Shown: positions 17,287-26,364 of the stretch, in pieces
Layout: every line of letters begins with the position of its first letter
Position numbering within the stretch: position 1 is the first letter of the stretch
Source of the DNA: Blastocatellia bacterium UBA7656
GTDB lineage: Bacteria > Acidobacteriota > Blastocatellia > UBA7656
Assembly: GCA_002483445.1 (NCBI GenBank)
Contig: DLHY01000109.1
Span: 49,545-113,544 of the forward strand
Direction: 5' to 3'
DNA length: 64,000 nucleotides
Notes under the pieces: model-generated
What the model was told of the DNA's origin: nothing
Database searches by the model: none
Seen by the model: the letters and a program-made list of their open reading frames with translations, nothing else
Position numbers and translations under genes: made by a program

Positions 17287-19791
17287 ATGAAGCAAGTATT
17301 GCCCGTTGACGCGATCATCTCGCACTATCGAATCATCTCCCCGCTGGGCGCGGGCGGGATGGGAGAAGTCTATCTCGCCGAAGACACTCATCTGGGTCGA
17401 AGAGTCGCGCTCAAGATTCTGCCGCCTGACTTCACAGGCGACGAAGATCGCCTGCGTCGCTTCGAACAGGAAGCTCGCGCCGCTTCGTCTCTCAATCATC
17501 CCAACATCATCACTATTCATGAAGTCGGCCTGGAAAACGGACTCAGATTCATCGCCGCCGAGTTCATCGAAGGCGAAACCATCCGCCAGATTCTCGCGCG
17601 AGGAAGCATAAATATTCGCATGGCGATAGATGTCGGGATGCAGGTAGCTTCGGCTCTGGCAGCCGCTCACGGAGCCGGAATAATTCATCGCGACATCAAA
17701 CCTGAAAACGTGATGCTCCGACCCGACGGCTACGTCAAAGTCCTCGACTTCGGAGTGGTGAAACTGACTGAGCGATTCATCTCTCAGCACACAGGCCCGA
17801 CGAATTCTGCAAGCGAGATCAAAACCGAAGCGGACATAGTGCTTGGAAGCCCAAGTTATATGTCTCCCGAACAGGCTCGCGGGCTTCAGGTTGATGCGCG
17901 CACAGATATTTTTTCGCTCGGCGTGCTGCTCTATGAAATGATCGCGGGCCGACGACCCTTCGACGGGGAGACGCTCAGCGACATAATAGTCTCGATACTT
18001 GAGCGTCGACCGCAGCCTCTCTCAGAGTGCGCGGCGGATGTATCTCCGAGGCTCGAAAATCTGGTAAACCGCGCGCTGGCTAAAAAGAGAGAAGAACGTT
18101 ATCAAACCGTAGATGAAATGCTCAAAGACCTGCGCCGCTTGAAGCAGCGCGCGGACGTGGAAGCGGGAATAGAAGAATCCTTCTCACCTGACATCAAAGC
18201 CCAAAAGACCATAAGCGACGCCGATCCTTATGCGACGATGAAATATACCGCCGACGAGAGCGGTTCTTTCAGTGATACTCGCTCGACATCGAGCGCCGAA
18301 TATATCATCACCGAAATCCGTCGGCACAAAAAAGCCTTCGCCTCGTCGCTTGCCGCAATCGTCATTGGCATAGTGGCGTTGATTTATTTCATGCGCGGAG
18401 ACAGCCGCGAGCCTATAAACTCAATCGCGGTTCTCCCGTTCGTCAATGAAAGCGCGGACTCGAATATCGAGTATCTATCAGACGGCATCACCGAAACGCT
18501 GATCGCTAAACTGTCCGAGTGGCGCAGCCTGAAGGTCATGTCGCGAAACTCCGTTTTTCAATACAAAGGCCGGGACGAAAATGCCCGCACTGTAGGACGC
18601 GATCTCAACGTGCGGGCGGTGCTGACAGGTCGCATAGTTCAGCGCGGCGATGAGCTTCAAATAAAGATCGAGCTTGTAGATTCGAGCGACGGAAGCCGAT
18701 TGTGGGGTGAACAGTACAATCGCCCTGTGTCCGACCTGATATCGGTTCAGGAAGAGATAGCGCGACAGGTCAGCGAAAAGCTGCGCCTGAGATTGGCAAG
18801 CGAAGACGAAAAGCGCGCGAGCAGACGCTACACGGATGATACTGAAGCTTATCAGCTTTACCTCAAGGGCCGTTATTACTGGAACAAGCGCACGAAGGAA
18901 AACATCGAAAAAGGCATAGAGTATTTTCGTCAGGCGACGGATCGCGACCCGCTTTACGCGCTGGCCTACGCGGGGCAGGCCGACTGTTACGCGATGCTGA
19001 CCGAATACAGTTCGCAGCCGCCGAAAGAAATTTTTCCGAAAGTGAAAGCTGCGGCGCAAAAGGCTCTCGAAATAGACGACTCGCTTGCGGAAGCGCACAC
19101 CTCGCTTGCCGCGGCTTATGAATACGAATGGAACTGGACGGAGGCCGAAAAGCAGTACCGGCGAGCTGTAGAGTTGAATCCGAATTACGCGACGGCGCAT
19201 CACTGGTACGCGGTGTTTTTAGGCGCGCGACTCAGACACGATGAAGCGTTGCGCGAGATGCGATTGGCGATGGAACTCGATCCTATTTCGCTCATCATCA
19301 ACACATCGATGGGGAGGCTGCTTTATGGGGCGCGGCAATATGATCGGGCGATAGACCGGCTTCGCAAAACGCTTGAGCTTGATCCTCGATTCGCCGAAGC
19401 GCGATTTCATCTGGCGATGAGCTATGAGCAGAAGCGGATGTACGGGGAAGCCATCGCGGAGTTTGAGAAAGCAGTCGAGCTTTTCGAGGATGAGACGATG
19501 ATGGCCTGGGTCGGGCGCGAATATGCGTTGTCGGGAAGAAGAGGAGAAGCCGAGCGCGTGATAGCGCGACTCAAAGAGATCGGGCGTGAGAAATACGTGT
19601 CGCCTTATCCGATAGCTACCGTGTATGCGGCTCTGGGAGCGAAAGACAAGGCATTCGAGTATCTGGAGCGAGTTTACGACGAGCGATCTTATTATGTGGT
19701 GTGGCTCAACATCGATCCGGTATTCGACCCTTTGCGCGAGGACGCGCGCTTTCAGGATTTGCTCCGCCGCATTGGAATCGCGCCTCAGTGA
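17287..19791 (+). CDS. Membrane Ser/Thr protein kinase with TolB-like segment and TPRs
   Basis: 834 residues. Kinase domain at about 14-275: glycine loop GAGGMGEVY (21-29), catalytic Lys43, Glu62, HRDIKPEN with Asp136, DFG 154-156, SPSYMSPEQARG. A single membrane segment lies at about 343-366 (AFASSLAAIVIGIVALIYFM). The extracytoplasmic part starts with a TolB/CadC-like module (NSIAVLPFVNESADSN, LSDGITETLIAKLS, VRAVLTGRIVQRGDELQIKIEL) and then TPR units (LKGRYYWNKRTKENIEKGIEYFRQA onward) to the end. This architecture is very common in Acidobacteriota; targets are unknown. Orientation is plus, divergent from the chemotaxis operon. Confidence 0.95.
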   Translation: MKQVLPVDAIISHYRIISPLGAGGMGEVYLAEDTHLGRRVALKILPPDFTGDEDRLRRFEQEARAASSLNHPNIITIHEVGLENGLRFIAAEFIEGETIRQILARGSINIRMAIDVGMQVASALAAAHGAGIIHRDIKPENVMLRPDGYVKVLDFGVVKLTERFISQHTGPTNSASEIKTEADIVLGSPSYMSPEQARGLQVDARTDIFSLGVLLYEMIAGRRPFDGETLSDIIVSILERRPQPLSECAADVSPRLENLVNRALAKKREERYQTVDEMLKDLRRLKQRADVEAGIEESFSPDIKAQKTISDADPYATMKYTADESGSFSDTRSTSSAEYIITEIRRHKKAFASSLAAIVIGIVALIYFMRGDSREPINSIAVLPFVNESADSNIEYLSDGITETLIAKLSEWRSLKVMSRNSVFQYKGRDENARTVGRDLNVRAVLTGRIVQRGDELQIKIELVDSSDGSRLWGEQYNRPVSDLISVQEEIARQVSEKLRLRLASEDEKRASRRYTDDTEAYQLYLKGRYYWNKRTKENIEKGIEYFRQATDRDPLYALAYAGQADCYAMLTEYSSQPPKEIFPKVKAAAQKALEIDDSLAEAHTSLAAAYEYEWNWTEAEKQYRRAVELNPNYATAHHWYAVFLGARLRHDEALREMRLAMELDPISLIINTSMGRLLYGARQYDRAIDRLRKTLELDPRFAEARFHLAMSYEQKRMYGEAIAEFEKAVELFEDETMMAWVGREYALSGRRGEAERVIARLKEIGREKYVSPYPIATVYAALGAKDKAFEYLERVYDERSYYVVWLNIDPVFDPLREDARFQDLLRRIGIAPQ

Positions 19792-19819
19792 CAGCTATTT
19801 GCAGTCACTGCTCATCGCA

Positions 19820-20224
19820 TCAATCGACCCCGATGCTCAATTCCTGTTGGCCTGAGCGCCAGAGAATGAAAACCCCGCCGTTGCCATTCTCGCGAAAAGT
19901 GATTCGATTTATATGCCGCAATGCTTTGGCATGTTGTAGTTCTTCAACCTTCTGCCTGCGAATGTCTAGGAATAGAGTCCTGTTTCTGCTTCGGAAGCAC
20001 ACCTGAGTCAAATCGGTATTTTCGGCATACGCATCGATCTCTCGAAATTCCGGCGGGCAGGCTTCCATCAGCGCCTTCCATAGAGCTTTTCGCTTTTCAC
20101 TCTCATCGGATTGAAGTTTAGCGGTTTTATCATAAGGCGATGTGGCAGTGGTCGTCACAATCGCGGATATGAGGAGAACCGCGAGGATCAAGGCGATGGA
20201 AAAACCGAGTCGCTGAATCGTCAT
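19820..20224 (-). CDS. Small exported or membrane-anchored protein, unknown
   Basis: 134 residues with an N-terminal hydrophobic segment (FSIALILAVLLISAIV) that is a signal peptide or anchor. The rest is soluble and charged with two cysteines (EACPPEFREID, TQVCFRSRNRTLFLD). GAGGAG lies about 6 nt before the ATG, which supports real translation. Not recognised. It follows the next membrane-protein gene by 24 bp on the same strand, so the two may be cotranscribed. Confidence 0.65.
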   Translation of the reverse strand: MTIQRLGFSIALILAVLLISAIVTTTATSPYDKTAKLQSDESEKRKALWKALMEACPPEFREIDAYAENTDLTQVCFRSRNRTLFLDIRRQKVEELQHAKALRHINRITFRENGNGGVFILWRSGQQELSIGVD

Positions 20225-20248
20225 AAAATACTCCTCTTCACGCCACTG

Positions 20249-20926
20249 TCAGGCAGCAACCAGTCGATTGTATTTGCCCGTGGCGAGGAAGTATCCGCAG
20301 GCCATCATCATCACGCAGAACAGCCACAGCGCGCCGCTCGGCGTCGTCGGAAGTATGGTAATGGATGCCAAGACAGCCGACGGGAAGATCAGAACGAACG
20401 ACCACGCAAGCCATCGCGCTAAAAACTTCCGCCTCAGCGCGGACACGCCCACCCACATCGAGCCGATCATGATGAAGTTCATCCCCATCATGTGTACTGC
20501 GTAAGCTGTGTTGGCCAGAGGATTGGTTCCGGGCGTCGGTGTGGTCAATCCGTTCTGATGCCAGGTCCACGTGTGTATGGCATCGCCCGGAATCACCATG
20601 CAGAGTCCCGCGAGTATGATCCAGTAGCCTTTCGTTTGAAGTCGGCCCTGAGCATCTCTCATCTGGCCAGACAATCCGACGAGGCCAGCAAGCATAAGCA
20701 ACAACGCAAGGGTGTATGCGCTGCCATAGGCCATCCACAATCCCGGAGGAGATGCGAACTGTAGCAGGCCGCCGAGTGCATCCTGAGCGGCTTTGACCCA
20801 AGCGGGTTCCGGGACGACAGCCCAGCCGGTCATGTACTTGATGATGACCATGACGGGGGCGAGAAGTAATCCCATAGCGCCGCCCGCGATGGCGACGTAC
20901 CCGATGAAGGAATAACTTTTTTTCAT
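20249..20926 (-). CDS. Polytopic membrane protein, unknown
   Basis: About 225 residues with roughly six membrane helices: SFIGYVAIAGGAMGLLLAPVMVI near the N-terminus, AYTLALLLMLAGLVGLSGQM, YWIILAGLCMVIPGDAI, MGMNFIMIGSMWVGV, LAWSFVLIFPSAVLASI and ALWLFCVMMMACGYFLA. The start at 20926 (second Met) is preferred because GGAG is 7 nt upstream; the first Met is too close. No transporter motif is recognised; His-rich HTWTWHQ lies in a loop. Function unknown. Confidence 0.7.
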   Translation of the reverse strand: MKKSYSFIGYVAIAGGAMGLLLAPVMVIIKYMTGWAVVPEPAWVKAAQDALGGLLQFASPPGLWMAYGSAYTLALLLMLAGLVGLSGQMRDAQGRLQTKGYWIILAGLCMVIPGDAIHTWTWHQNGLTTPTPGTNPLANTAYAVHMMGMNFIMIGSMWVGVSALRRKFLARWLAWSFVLIFPSAVLASITILPTTPSGALWLFCVMMMACGYFLATGKYNRLVAA

Positions 20927-21010
20927 GCGCATTCTCCGAAGTTGATCTGAGGCTCTGGTTGCTGTCTGACATTTACTTGCGCGTCTGTCGGCAGCCCGAT
21001 CTTTTTATAC

Positions 21011-21274
21011 TCATCCGACAGACACGATGTATTCTGTCACTACTGAACTTCGTTCTCGCGCTCGTCGCGCAGGTTCGAGCAATTCGCGCACGGTGATGAT
21101 GAGTTCATCGACTGTTTCAGGAGTGAAGGACGCTTCGCCATCCGCTGGACAAACCCATGCATAGACATTCGGGATGCGAACTGAAACGCCTTCTTCTTTA
21201 TACTCGAAAGTCGTCGGTCGCCATTCCTTCGGAATTTTATGCTCCCCGCAAATAGGAATTGCTTGCTCGCTCAT
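21011..21274 (-). CDS. YgiT-type zinc-finger-like protein
   Basis: 87 residues. The middle, FEYKEEGVSVRIPNVYAWVCPADGEASFTPETVDELI, matches the YgiT/MqsA N-terminal module in which two CxxC pairs bind zinc; here only single cysteines remain (ICGEHK and WVCPAD), so zinc binding is doubtful. No HTH domain follows. It is 39 bp after hicB on the same strand, so it may be a third component of that locus or a separate antitoxin remnant. Confidence 0.65.
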   Translation of the reverse strand: MSEQAIPICGEHKIPKEWRPTTFEYKEEGVSVRIPNVYAWVCPADGEASFTPETVDELIITVRELLEPARRARERSSVVTEYIVSVG

Positions 21275-21313
21275 ACTTTTTTCTCTGGCTTGCGCCGCTG
21301 CACAATGTCTGAT

Positions 21314-21532
21314 TCAGGTATATATCAAACGTCCTTTAGGCTCCGGTATAGGCCGCCCCAGTTCCTTTGCCGTTTCGATCCACTCTCGAATTATCACATC
21401 TACGTTAGCGAGGGCTTCCGCATAAGTTGCCCCGTCTGCCGCGCAGCCCGCGAGTTCAGGGACTTCGGCAATGAAAGCCTCATCTTCCGCGCTCCAGTAA
21501 ATTACTATTTCATATTTGTAGTCACTACTCAT
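21314..21532 (-). CDS. hicB: HicB-type antitoxin
   Basis: 72 residues with the HicB partial RNase H-like fold: YEIVIYWSAEDEAFIAEVPELAGCAADGATYAEALANV, then IREWIETAKELGRPIPEPKG. No C-terminal DNA-binding domain, so it is the short HicB form. It overlaps the end of hicA by 8 bp, showing translational coupling in the usual hicA-hicB order. It would neutralise the HicA toxin. Confidence 0.88.
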   Translation of the reverse strand: MSSDYKYEIVIYWSAEDEAFIAEVPELAGCAADGATYAEALANVDVIIREWIETAKELGRPIPEPKGRLIYT

Positions 21533-21785
21533 CGCTTTCTCCTGTCAGCTTATAACGAAGAATCACGCCGCGAACTTGTTTCACCTGATAGGCTTTAGCT
21601 TTTGCGCCTCTTGGCTGAAGATTGAGGATTTCCTCAACATCCTCTTTTGTGAAAATGTGATGGCTGCCTCGTATGCGCTCATCAAAGCCCAGATGACGCA
21701 ACAGGCCGCGCAATTCATCGAAAGAGACATTTGAATCTGAAGCCCCGCGCAGAACCTGAAGCAATGTTTTGTCATGTCTGGCCAC
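21525..21785 (-). CDS. hicA: HicA-type mRNA interferase toxin
   Basis: 86 residues with a double-stranded RNA-binding-like fold and the HicA catalytic His in IRGSHHIF, preceded by SFDELRGLLRHLGF. HicA cleaves mRNA unless bound by HicB. Longer than the common 60-residue form, with an extended middle (KEDVEEILNLQPRGAKAKAYQVKQVRGVI) that nevertheless keeps the C-terminal pattern. Upstream of it lie only 64 bp before the lipoprotein gene stop, so the TA promoter must be there. Confidence 0.85.
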   Translation of the reverse strand: MARHDKTLLQVLRGASDSNVSFDELRGLLRHLGFDERIRGSHHIFTKEDVEEILNLQPRGAKAKAYQVKQVRGVILRYKLTGESDE

Positions 21786-21849
21786 GCGGCAAATCTAGCA
21801 TATTCGCTTGCATCTACTCCACTACGGGCAGCGATTCGCTTTTCACCTT

Positions 21850-22341
21850 CTATTTCCCGCTGCTCTCATCCGCACTGACTTTCAAAGAATAGTAGCTCCC
21901 ACGCCGCGAGCCTGAAACGGTTATGCGCCCCTCAAAGTTTCCGCTCCTGTAATCGAAGTAGAACTCATTCGATTCCCGATAGCCGCTTCCAGTGACAGAG
22001 CCGCCGCTCGCTTCGATTTCTTTTTTGATCTGCGTCTTGAGAGCTTCCATAGACTCCCGCTCATCGAATCCGGCGTCGCCCGCTTCGTTAATCATAAAGC
22101 CGCTTGCGGATGAATGATGGGTCTCTGCACCGCGCTGTCCGACCATGCCGCTGATGCCCCCGATACCACCTGCTGGCCCTGAATAATTTATGGCTTCATA
22201 GCCGGTACTCCTGGCTGATTTCTCCAGAGAGAACGCAGACAGGAATTTGCTTTGCGGCATCTGCCTGAACATTCCGCATCCTCCAGCGGCAAACATAGCT
22301 GCTGTTGTCAGCGCAAGTAAAGTTCTCTTCGTGTTTTTCAT
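21850..22341 (-). CDS. Lipoprotein-like protein, unknown
   Basis: About 163 residues from the ATG at 22341 (MKNTKRTLLALTT), which opens a signal peptide ending FAAGGC, a plausible lipobox. The mature part is Gly/Ser-rich with a low-complexity stretch (GPAGGIGGISGMVGQ) and a C-terminal beta-rich segment (NEFYFDYRSGNFEGRITVSGS). Not recognised. Upstream bases have an AAGTAT-ATACTT inverted repeat. Longer in-frame starts upstream add a sequence without signal character. Confidence 0.65.
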   Translation of the reverse strand: MKNTKRTLLALTTAAMFAAGGCGMFRQMPQSKFLSAFSLEKSARSTGYEAINYSGPAGGIGGISGMVGQRGAETHHSSASGFMINEAGDAGFDERESMEALKTQIKKEIEASGGSVTGSGYRESNEFYFDYRSGNFEGRITVSGSRRGSYYSLKVSADESSGK

Positions 22342-22428
22342 TTCGAGCAACGAAGTATAGTAAATACTTGCCCAAGAAACTCGGGCCTTGCAGGACAAAA
22401 GTCGACTCGATCCAACTAATGAGGCAGT

Positions 22429-24594
22429 CTACCTTCGCGCGAAGCTGAACGCTCGCGATAGCCTGCCATCCGAGTTGCGTACCTGCAGCACAACCGGCTG
22501 CGCGCGTGGCATCTTCTTGCAGGACTTTTTGGCGATCAGGTGTCTTGTCGCGTTCTCATCATCGTTTTTGGTCTTCTGAGATTCCCCGTTCATCATTATC
22601 ACGGCGCCAGCATCAAAATTCCTGCCAAAGATAAACAACTTCTTGCCGCTGCACTCCGCGCCAGTGATGATGATCGCGTCGGGGGGCAGAGTGGTTGACT
22701 CAATACTTCGGAAAACGCTGCTGGCATAGCCGCCTGTAAACAGATAGCCCTCCGCGCTTGCGACGATTGTGCTGACAGAAGGGTTTTTCAAGCCCGTGTT
22801 GACTTCAGTCCATGTATCACCTTCGTTCGATGAGTAATACACTCCATTAAATCCCGCGGCGATTACATCGCCGTTTGAATTTATCGCGACCGAAAGGACT
22901 CCCCCTATGTTTGATAGCCCCTGATTGACGCGCGTCCAGTTTTCTCCATTGTCAGTCGAGCGAATAACCCCGCGCCCAAGCGCCGCAACGAAGATATGAC
23001 GGTTTGACTCGTTGATGGCTATCGCCGGAAACATCTCATCAGGAAGGCCCGTGTTCACCTTTGCCCAGCTTTCGCCATTGTCCGCAGATCGAAAGAGTCC
23101 CTGATTAGTGCCAGCCAGTATAGCGCCGGTCGATGTTACGGCAAGCGCCCACACTTCAGAGATGGTCAGTCCATTGTTTATTTTCGTCCAGCTTTCGCCA
23201 TTATTAGTAGAACGGAATATTCCTTCGCCTCCCTTCCGCGTTTCGGCATCGCCCGTCCCTGCAAAAAGATGTCCCTGAGAATTGACGGCGATTGAGGCGA
23301 TTATCGGGTTCGCTAAACTGCCTGTGAGTTCTTCCCATGTCCTGCCATCATCGGAGGAACGGAAAACTCCTCCCTTCTTTCCTATACAACCGAGCCCAGA
23401 CCCGGCAAGGAAGACTCCATTCGGAGCGGCAACTAAAGCCTGCACGCACGGAGTTTCGACGCCGAGATGTGTCCAACTGTCGCCGAGATCGGTAGAACGA
23501 AATATCCCTCCATCACCGACAAAGACAGTCCCAGCGGAGTTCAGGATGATCGCGCGAACTCTGAGACCAACCAATCCCGTGTTGGCAGGCTGCCATCTCT
23601 CTCCGTTGTCGGTCGAGCGATGAATCCCCGTGGAATGGCCCACGAAGACTTGGTCTTTAGAGTTGAAGGAGATCACCTTGGGGTGGCTCTCGGCCAATCC
23701 CAGTCCTGAGTTAATCTGAATCCAGTTTGCTCCGTTATTCAGTGAGCGGAAAACTCCGTTGCCTCTGGTGGCGGCAAAGACGTGTCCGCGGGAGTTTGTG
23801 GCGACGCACTGAACGCCTGCGCCGCGGTTGCTCAATCCGGTATCGTTCCAGATTACGCCGTCTGTCGAGCGGTAAACACCCCCGCGATCGATTCCCGCGA
23901 ACATGTTGCCGTTCGGCGCTGTGTTCAGACTGGCGACATCGATTCCATCGAGGCCCGTTTGAATCCAGGTCTCGCCTCCATCGGTTGAGCGGAAAATCCC
24001 TTTCCCTATAGTCCCGGCAAAGATGTCGCCAGTCGGGCTGACATTAAGAGCAGGCACCGTAATACTGGCAAGGTTCGGGCTTACCTGAGTCCAGCTTTCT
24101 CCGTTATCTGTCGAGCGGAAGATGCCGTCTCCCTTGAATCTCTGAATGTATTCCCCGGTTCCTACGAACAGGTGTCCATTGGAATTGATGGCAAGCGATG
24201 AAACCGTATATCTCGGATCGTCCGGCGACCCGGTATTGGTCAGACCCGTATTCATCTGAGTCCAGGTATCGCCATTGTCTGTAGAGCGGAAGACCCCGTC
24301 GAAGAGGGTTCCTGCGAAAATATGGCCTCCACCACTGGAAGCGATAGACAAAGTGTGCAGCCGCCTCAAACCGATAACTGTCCAGCTTTCGCCATCGTCT
24401 GTAGAGCGGAAAATCCCGCCGCCATCAGTTCCGGCAAAAATATGGCCGTTCGATGCGACAGCGATTACCCAAACGCCGGCACTGTATGGGCCATTGCTCT
24501 GCTGCCAGGTAATGTTCTGTGTGAATACCAGACTGGAAGTAGATAACACCGCGAGGCATAGGGCGCACAGCCAGGGGCCACGAATTCGTTTCAT
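22429..24594 (-). CDS. Secreted BNR/sialidase-like beta-propeller protein
   Basis: 721 residues. A signal peptide (CALCLAVLSTSSLVFTQ) is followed by about thirteen repeats of the form G-x-(I/V)-F-R-S-T-D-x-G-x-x-W, each spaced about 45 residues, the BNR/Asp-box signature of multi-bladed propellers (sialidase, VPS10 and YCF48-like folds). No sialidase catalytic set is seen, so binding rather than catalysis is likely. The last 80 residues (IIITGAECSGKKLFIFGRNFDAGAVIMMNG) resemble an IPT/TIG immunoglobulin-like domain. Exported, probably surface or extracellular. Upstream is the gene before ruvB. Confidence 0.88.
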   Translation of the reverse strand: MKRIRGPWLCALCLAVLSTSSLVFTQNITWQQSNGPYSAGVWVIAVASNGHIFAGTDGGGIFRSTDDGESWTVIGLRRLHTLSIASSGGGHIFAGTLFDGVFRSTDNGDTWTQMNTGLTNTGSPDDPRYTVSSLAINSNGHLFVGTGEYIQRFKGDGIFRSTDNGESWTQVSPNLASITVPALNVSPTGDIFAGTIGKGIFRSTDGGETWIQTGLDGIDVASLNTAPNGNMFAGIDRGGVYRSTDGVIWNDTGLSNRGAGVQCVATNSRGHVFAATRGNGVFRSLNNGANWIQINSGLGLAESHPKVISFNSKDQVFVGHSTGIHRSTDNGERWQPANTGLVGLRVRAIILNSAGTVFVGDGGIFRSTDLGDSWTHLGVETPCVQALVAAPNGVFLAGSGLGCIGKKGGVFRSSDDGRTWEELTGSLANPIIASIAVNSQGHLFAGTGDAETRKGGEGIFRSTNNGESWTKINNGLTISEVWALAVTSTGAILAGTNQGLFRSADNGESWAKVNTGLPDEMFPAIAINESNRHIFVAALGRGVIRSTDNGENWTRVNQGLSNIGGVLSVAINSNGDVIAAGFNGVYYSSNEGDTWTEVNTGLKNPSVSTIVASAEGYLFTGGYASSVFRSIESTTLPPDAIIITGAECSGKKLFIFGRNFDAGAVIMMNGESQKTKNDDENATRHLIAKKSCKKMPRAQPVVLQVRNSDGRLSRAFSFARR

Positions 24595-24663
24595 ATCGCA
24601 CTCCCCTTTTTCGGTTTCTCACTGCTTTGTTCAAACGGCGGCTCTCCATTTGCGCGAAGCCGC

Positions 24664-25122
24664 CTAAAGTTTACTGATGCTCCCGCCGGATGCAAGCCAG
24701 AAATAACCCTCGCCATCTCCTCTTACACTCTGCGCTTTCTTTCGCTGATCGAGAATAAACTGCGCCTTCGCCTTGTTCTGCGACACGCGCAGGTATTCGC
24801 GCTTGAGAGATTCCATCTCATCTCGCTCCCGCGCGCTCAAACTGCCCTCGCCATCTTTCCTCAACAACACAGTGAACCGTCGCTGGCGTTTCGGCGAAAG
24901 AAAGCCATTCGCTATGGCCTGCAAAGCCTCATCGTCGAGCAACGTCATTCGCGCTAAATCCGTCGCCAGTTCAGGCGTGAAATCATCCGACATCGGAGGC
25001 AATGCGGCCTCAATCGCTGAGACGATGACATCTTCAGCATCGCATCTGGCAAGGCGCGCTGTTCGCTTCACTCGTTGATAAAGTGACCCCGGCAAACGCA
25101 ATTTCAACTCTGTCGCTCCCAT
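24664..25122 (-). CDS. Ribbon-helix-helix-like small protein, unknown
   Basis: 152 residues. The N-terminus TELKLRLPGSLYQRVKRTARLARCDAEDVIVSAIEAAL reads like a ribbon-helix-helix DNA-binding motif. The rest is charged helix (LSPKRQRRFTVLLRKDGEGSLSARERDEMESLKREYLRVSQNKA). No toxin partner. AGGAGCG lies before the ATG, 12 bp downstream of the ruvB stop, so it is probably cotranscribed with ruvB. Role unknown; antitoxin-like or regulator are options. Confidence 0.65.
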   Translation of the reverse strand: MGATELKLRLPGSLYQRVKRTARLARCDAEDVIVSAIEAALPPMSDDFTPELATDLARMTLLDDEALQAIANGFLSPKRQRRFTVLLRKDGEGSLSARERDEMESLKREYLRVSQNKAKAQFILDQRKKAQSVRGDGEGYFWLASGGSISKL

Positions 25123-25134
25123 AATTCGCTCCTT

Positions 25135-26178
25135 TTACTCTCCAAACAAACTGCCCTGATCTATTGAGCGCGTGGTCGGAGGATAGTCATATCCTAAATG
25201 CTCGAATGCCCGACGAGTCGCCATCCTCCCGCGCGGCGTGCGATTCAAGAATCCTATCTGGATCAAATACGGCTCATATATCTCTTCTATCGCGTCGCGC
25301 TCTTCGCTTATCGCCGCCGAAAGCGTTCCTAACCCGACAGGGCCGCCATCGAATTTGTCTATGATGATGCTCAACAACTTGCGATCTACTTCATCAAGCC
25401 CATATTTATCGACTTCCATTTTATCCAAAGCATCGCGCGAGACCTCATCCGTTATCCGCCCATCGAACCTCACTTCGGCGAAATCACGAACGCGCCTCAA
25501 CAACCTGTTCGCTATCCTCGGCGTCCCGCGCGACCGACGCGCTATCTCATCCGCTCCGCTCTCTTCGAGATGAACTCCGAGAATCGAAGCCGACCTCAAG
25601 GCGATCACTTTCAAATCATCAGGCCCGTAAAAATCCAAGTGCAGCGGAATCCCGAACCTCCCGCGCAGCGGAGCCGTTATCAATCCCGCGCGTGTCGTCG
25701 CTCCAACGAGCGTGAAACGCGGCAGGCTGATCTTGATCGATCTCGCCGACGGCCCCTGCCCGATGATGATATCTAATTGATAATCCTCCATCGCCGGATA
25801 AAGCACCTCTTCAATCGCGGGGCTGAGGCGATGAATCTCATCGATGAACAATACATCGCCTTCGGAAAGATTCGTGAGCAGAGCCGCAAGGTCGCCCGCT
25901 TTTTCCACCACCGGCCCTGCGGTGGTTTTTATTTCGCTCCCCATCTCGTTCGCCACGATCATCGCAAGCGTGGTCTTGCCAATCCCCGGCGGGCCGTACA
26001 ACAAAACGTGATCCAACGATTGACCGCGACGGCGCGCGGCTTCGATGAAAATTGACAGATTGTCTTTTACTTTCTGCTGGCCGATGTACTCGCGCAGCCA
26101 CTTGGGACGCAGGCTCAACTCGAACTGCTGCTCATCGGTGTCCTGCGCATCGCCTGACACTACTCTCTCTTCCGACAT
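25135..26178 (-). CDS. ruvB: Holliday junction branch migration ATPase RuvB
   Basis: 347 residues. Hexameric AAA+ motor that drives branch migration with RuvA. Visible: LRPKWLREYIGQQKVKDNL, Walker A YGPPGIGKTTLAMIVANEMG, Walker B FIDEIHRL, the sensor LVGATTRAGLITAPLRGRFG with arginine finger, and the C-terminal winged helix (ISEERDAIEEIYEPYLIQIGFLNRTPRGR). Length is standard. ruvA and ruvC are not adjacent in this window. Confidence 0.97.
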   Translation of the reverse strand: MSEERVVSGDAQDTDEQQFELSLRPKWLREYIGQQKVKDNLSIFIEAARRRGQSLDHVLLYGPPGIGKTTLAMIVANEMGSEIKTTAGPVVEKAGDLAALLTNLSEGDVLFIDEIHRLSPAIEEVLYPAMEDYQLDIIIGQGPSARSIKISLPRFTLVGATTRAGLITAPLRGRFGIPLHLDFYGPDDLKVIALRSASILGVHLEESGADEIARRSRGTPRIANRLLRRVRDFAEVRFDGRITDEVSRDALDKMEVDKYGLDEVDRKLLSIIIDKFDGGPVGLGTLSAAISEERDAIEEIYEPYLIQIGFLNRTPRGRMATRRAFEHLGYDYPPTTRSIDQGSLFGE

Positions 26179-26254
26179 TGAACACTCTCCGGATTTGCAA
26201 GTAGGGGTTTCTAGCCGGAGAGTTTACCACAGATTGTGTGCGCGTCCCCAGCCG

Positions 26255-26284
26255 TTACCAAATTTTGTGGGCGGCGAGTATAAT
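26255..26284 (+). promoter_or_regulatory. Candidate sigma-70 promoter upstream of the SbcD-like gene
   Basis: TTACCA (26255-26260), 18-nt spacer, TATAAT (26279-26284). The -10 is perfect, the -35 partial. The transcript would start just before the heptamer repeat that precedes the nuclease gene. Confidence 0.5.
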
Positions 26285-26299
26285 CTCCGGGAAGTCGAG

Positions 26300-26360
26300 A
26301 GTCTGGAGTCTGGAGTCGAGAGTCGTCTGACTGCAGACTCCAGACTCCAGACTCCAGACT
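26300..26360. repeat. Heptamer tandem repeat (AGTCTGG) facing its complement
   Basis: Tandem AGTCTGG units (26300-26318) face tandem CCAGACT units (26335-26360), so the transcript can fold into a long hairpin. The array stops four bases before the ATG of the SbcD-like gene and leaves no Shine-Dalgarno. Confidence 0.85.
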
Positions 26361-26364
26361 AGCC

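Noticed and set aside
20238..20972. 244-codon minus-strand frame overlapping the polytopic membrane protein
   Set aside because: The alternative frame at 20249-20926 has six clear membrane helices and an RBS; this one does not.
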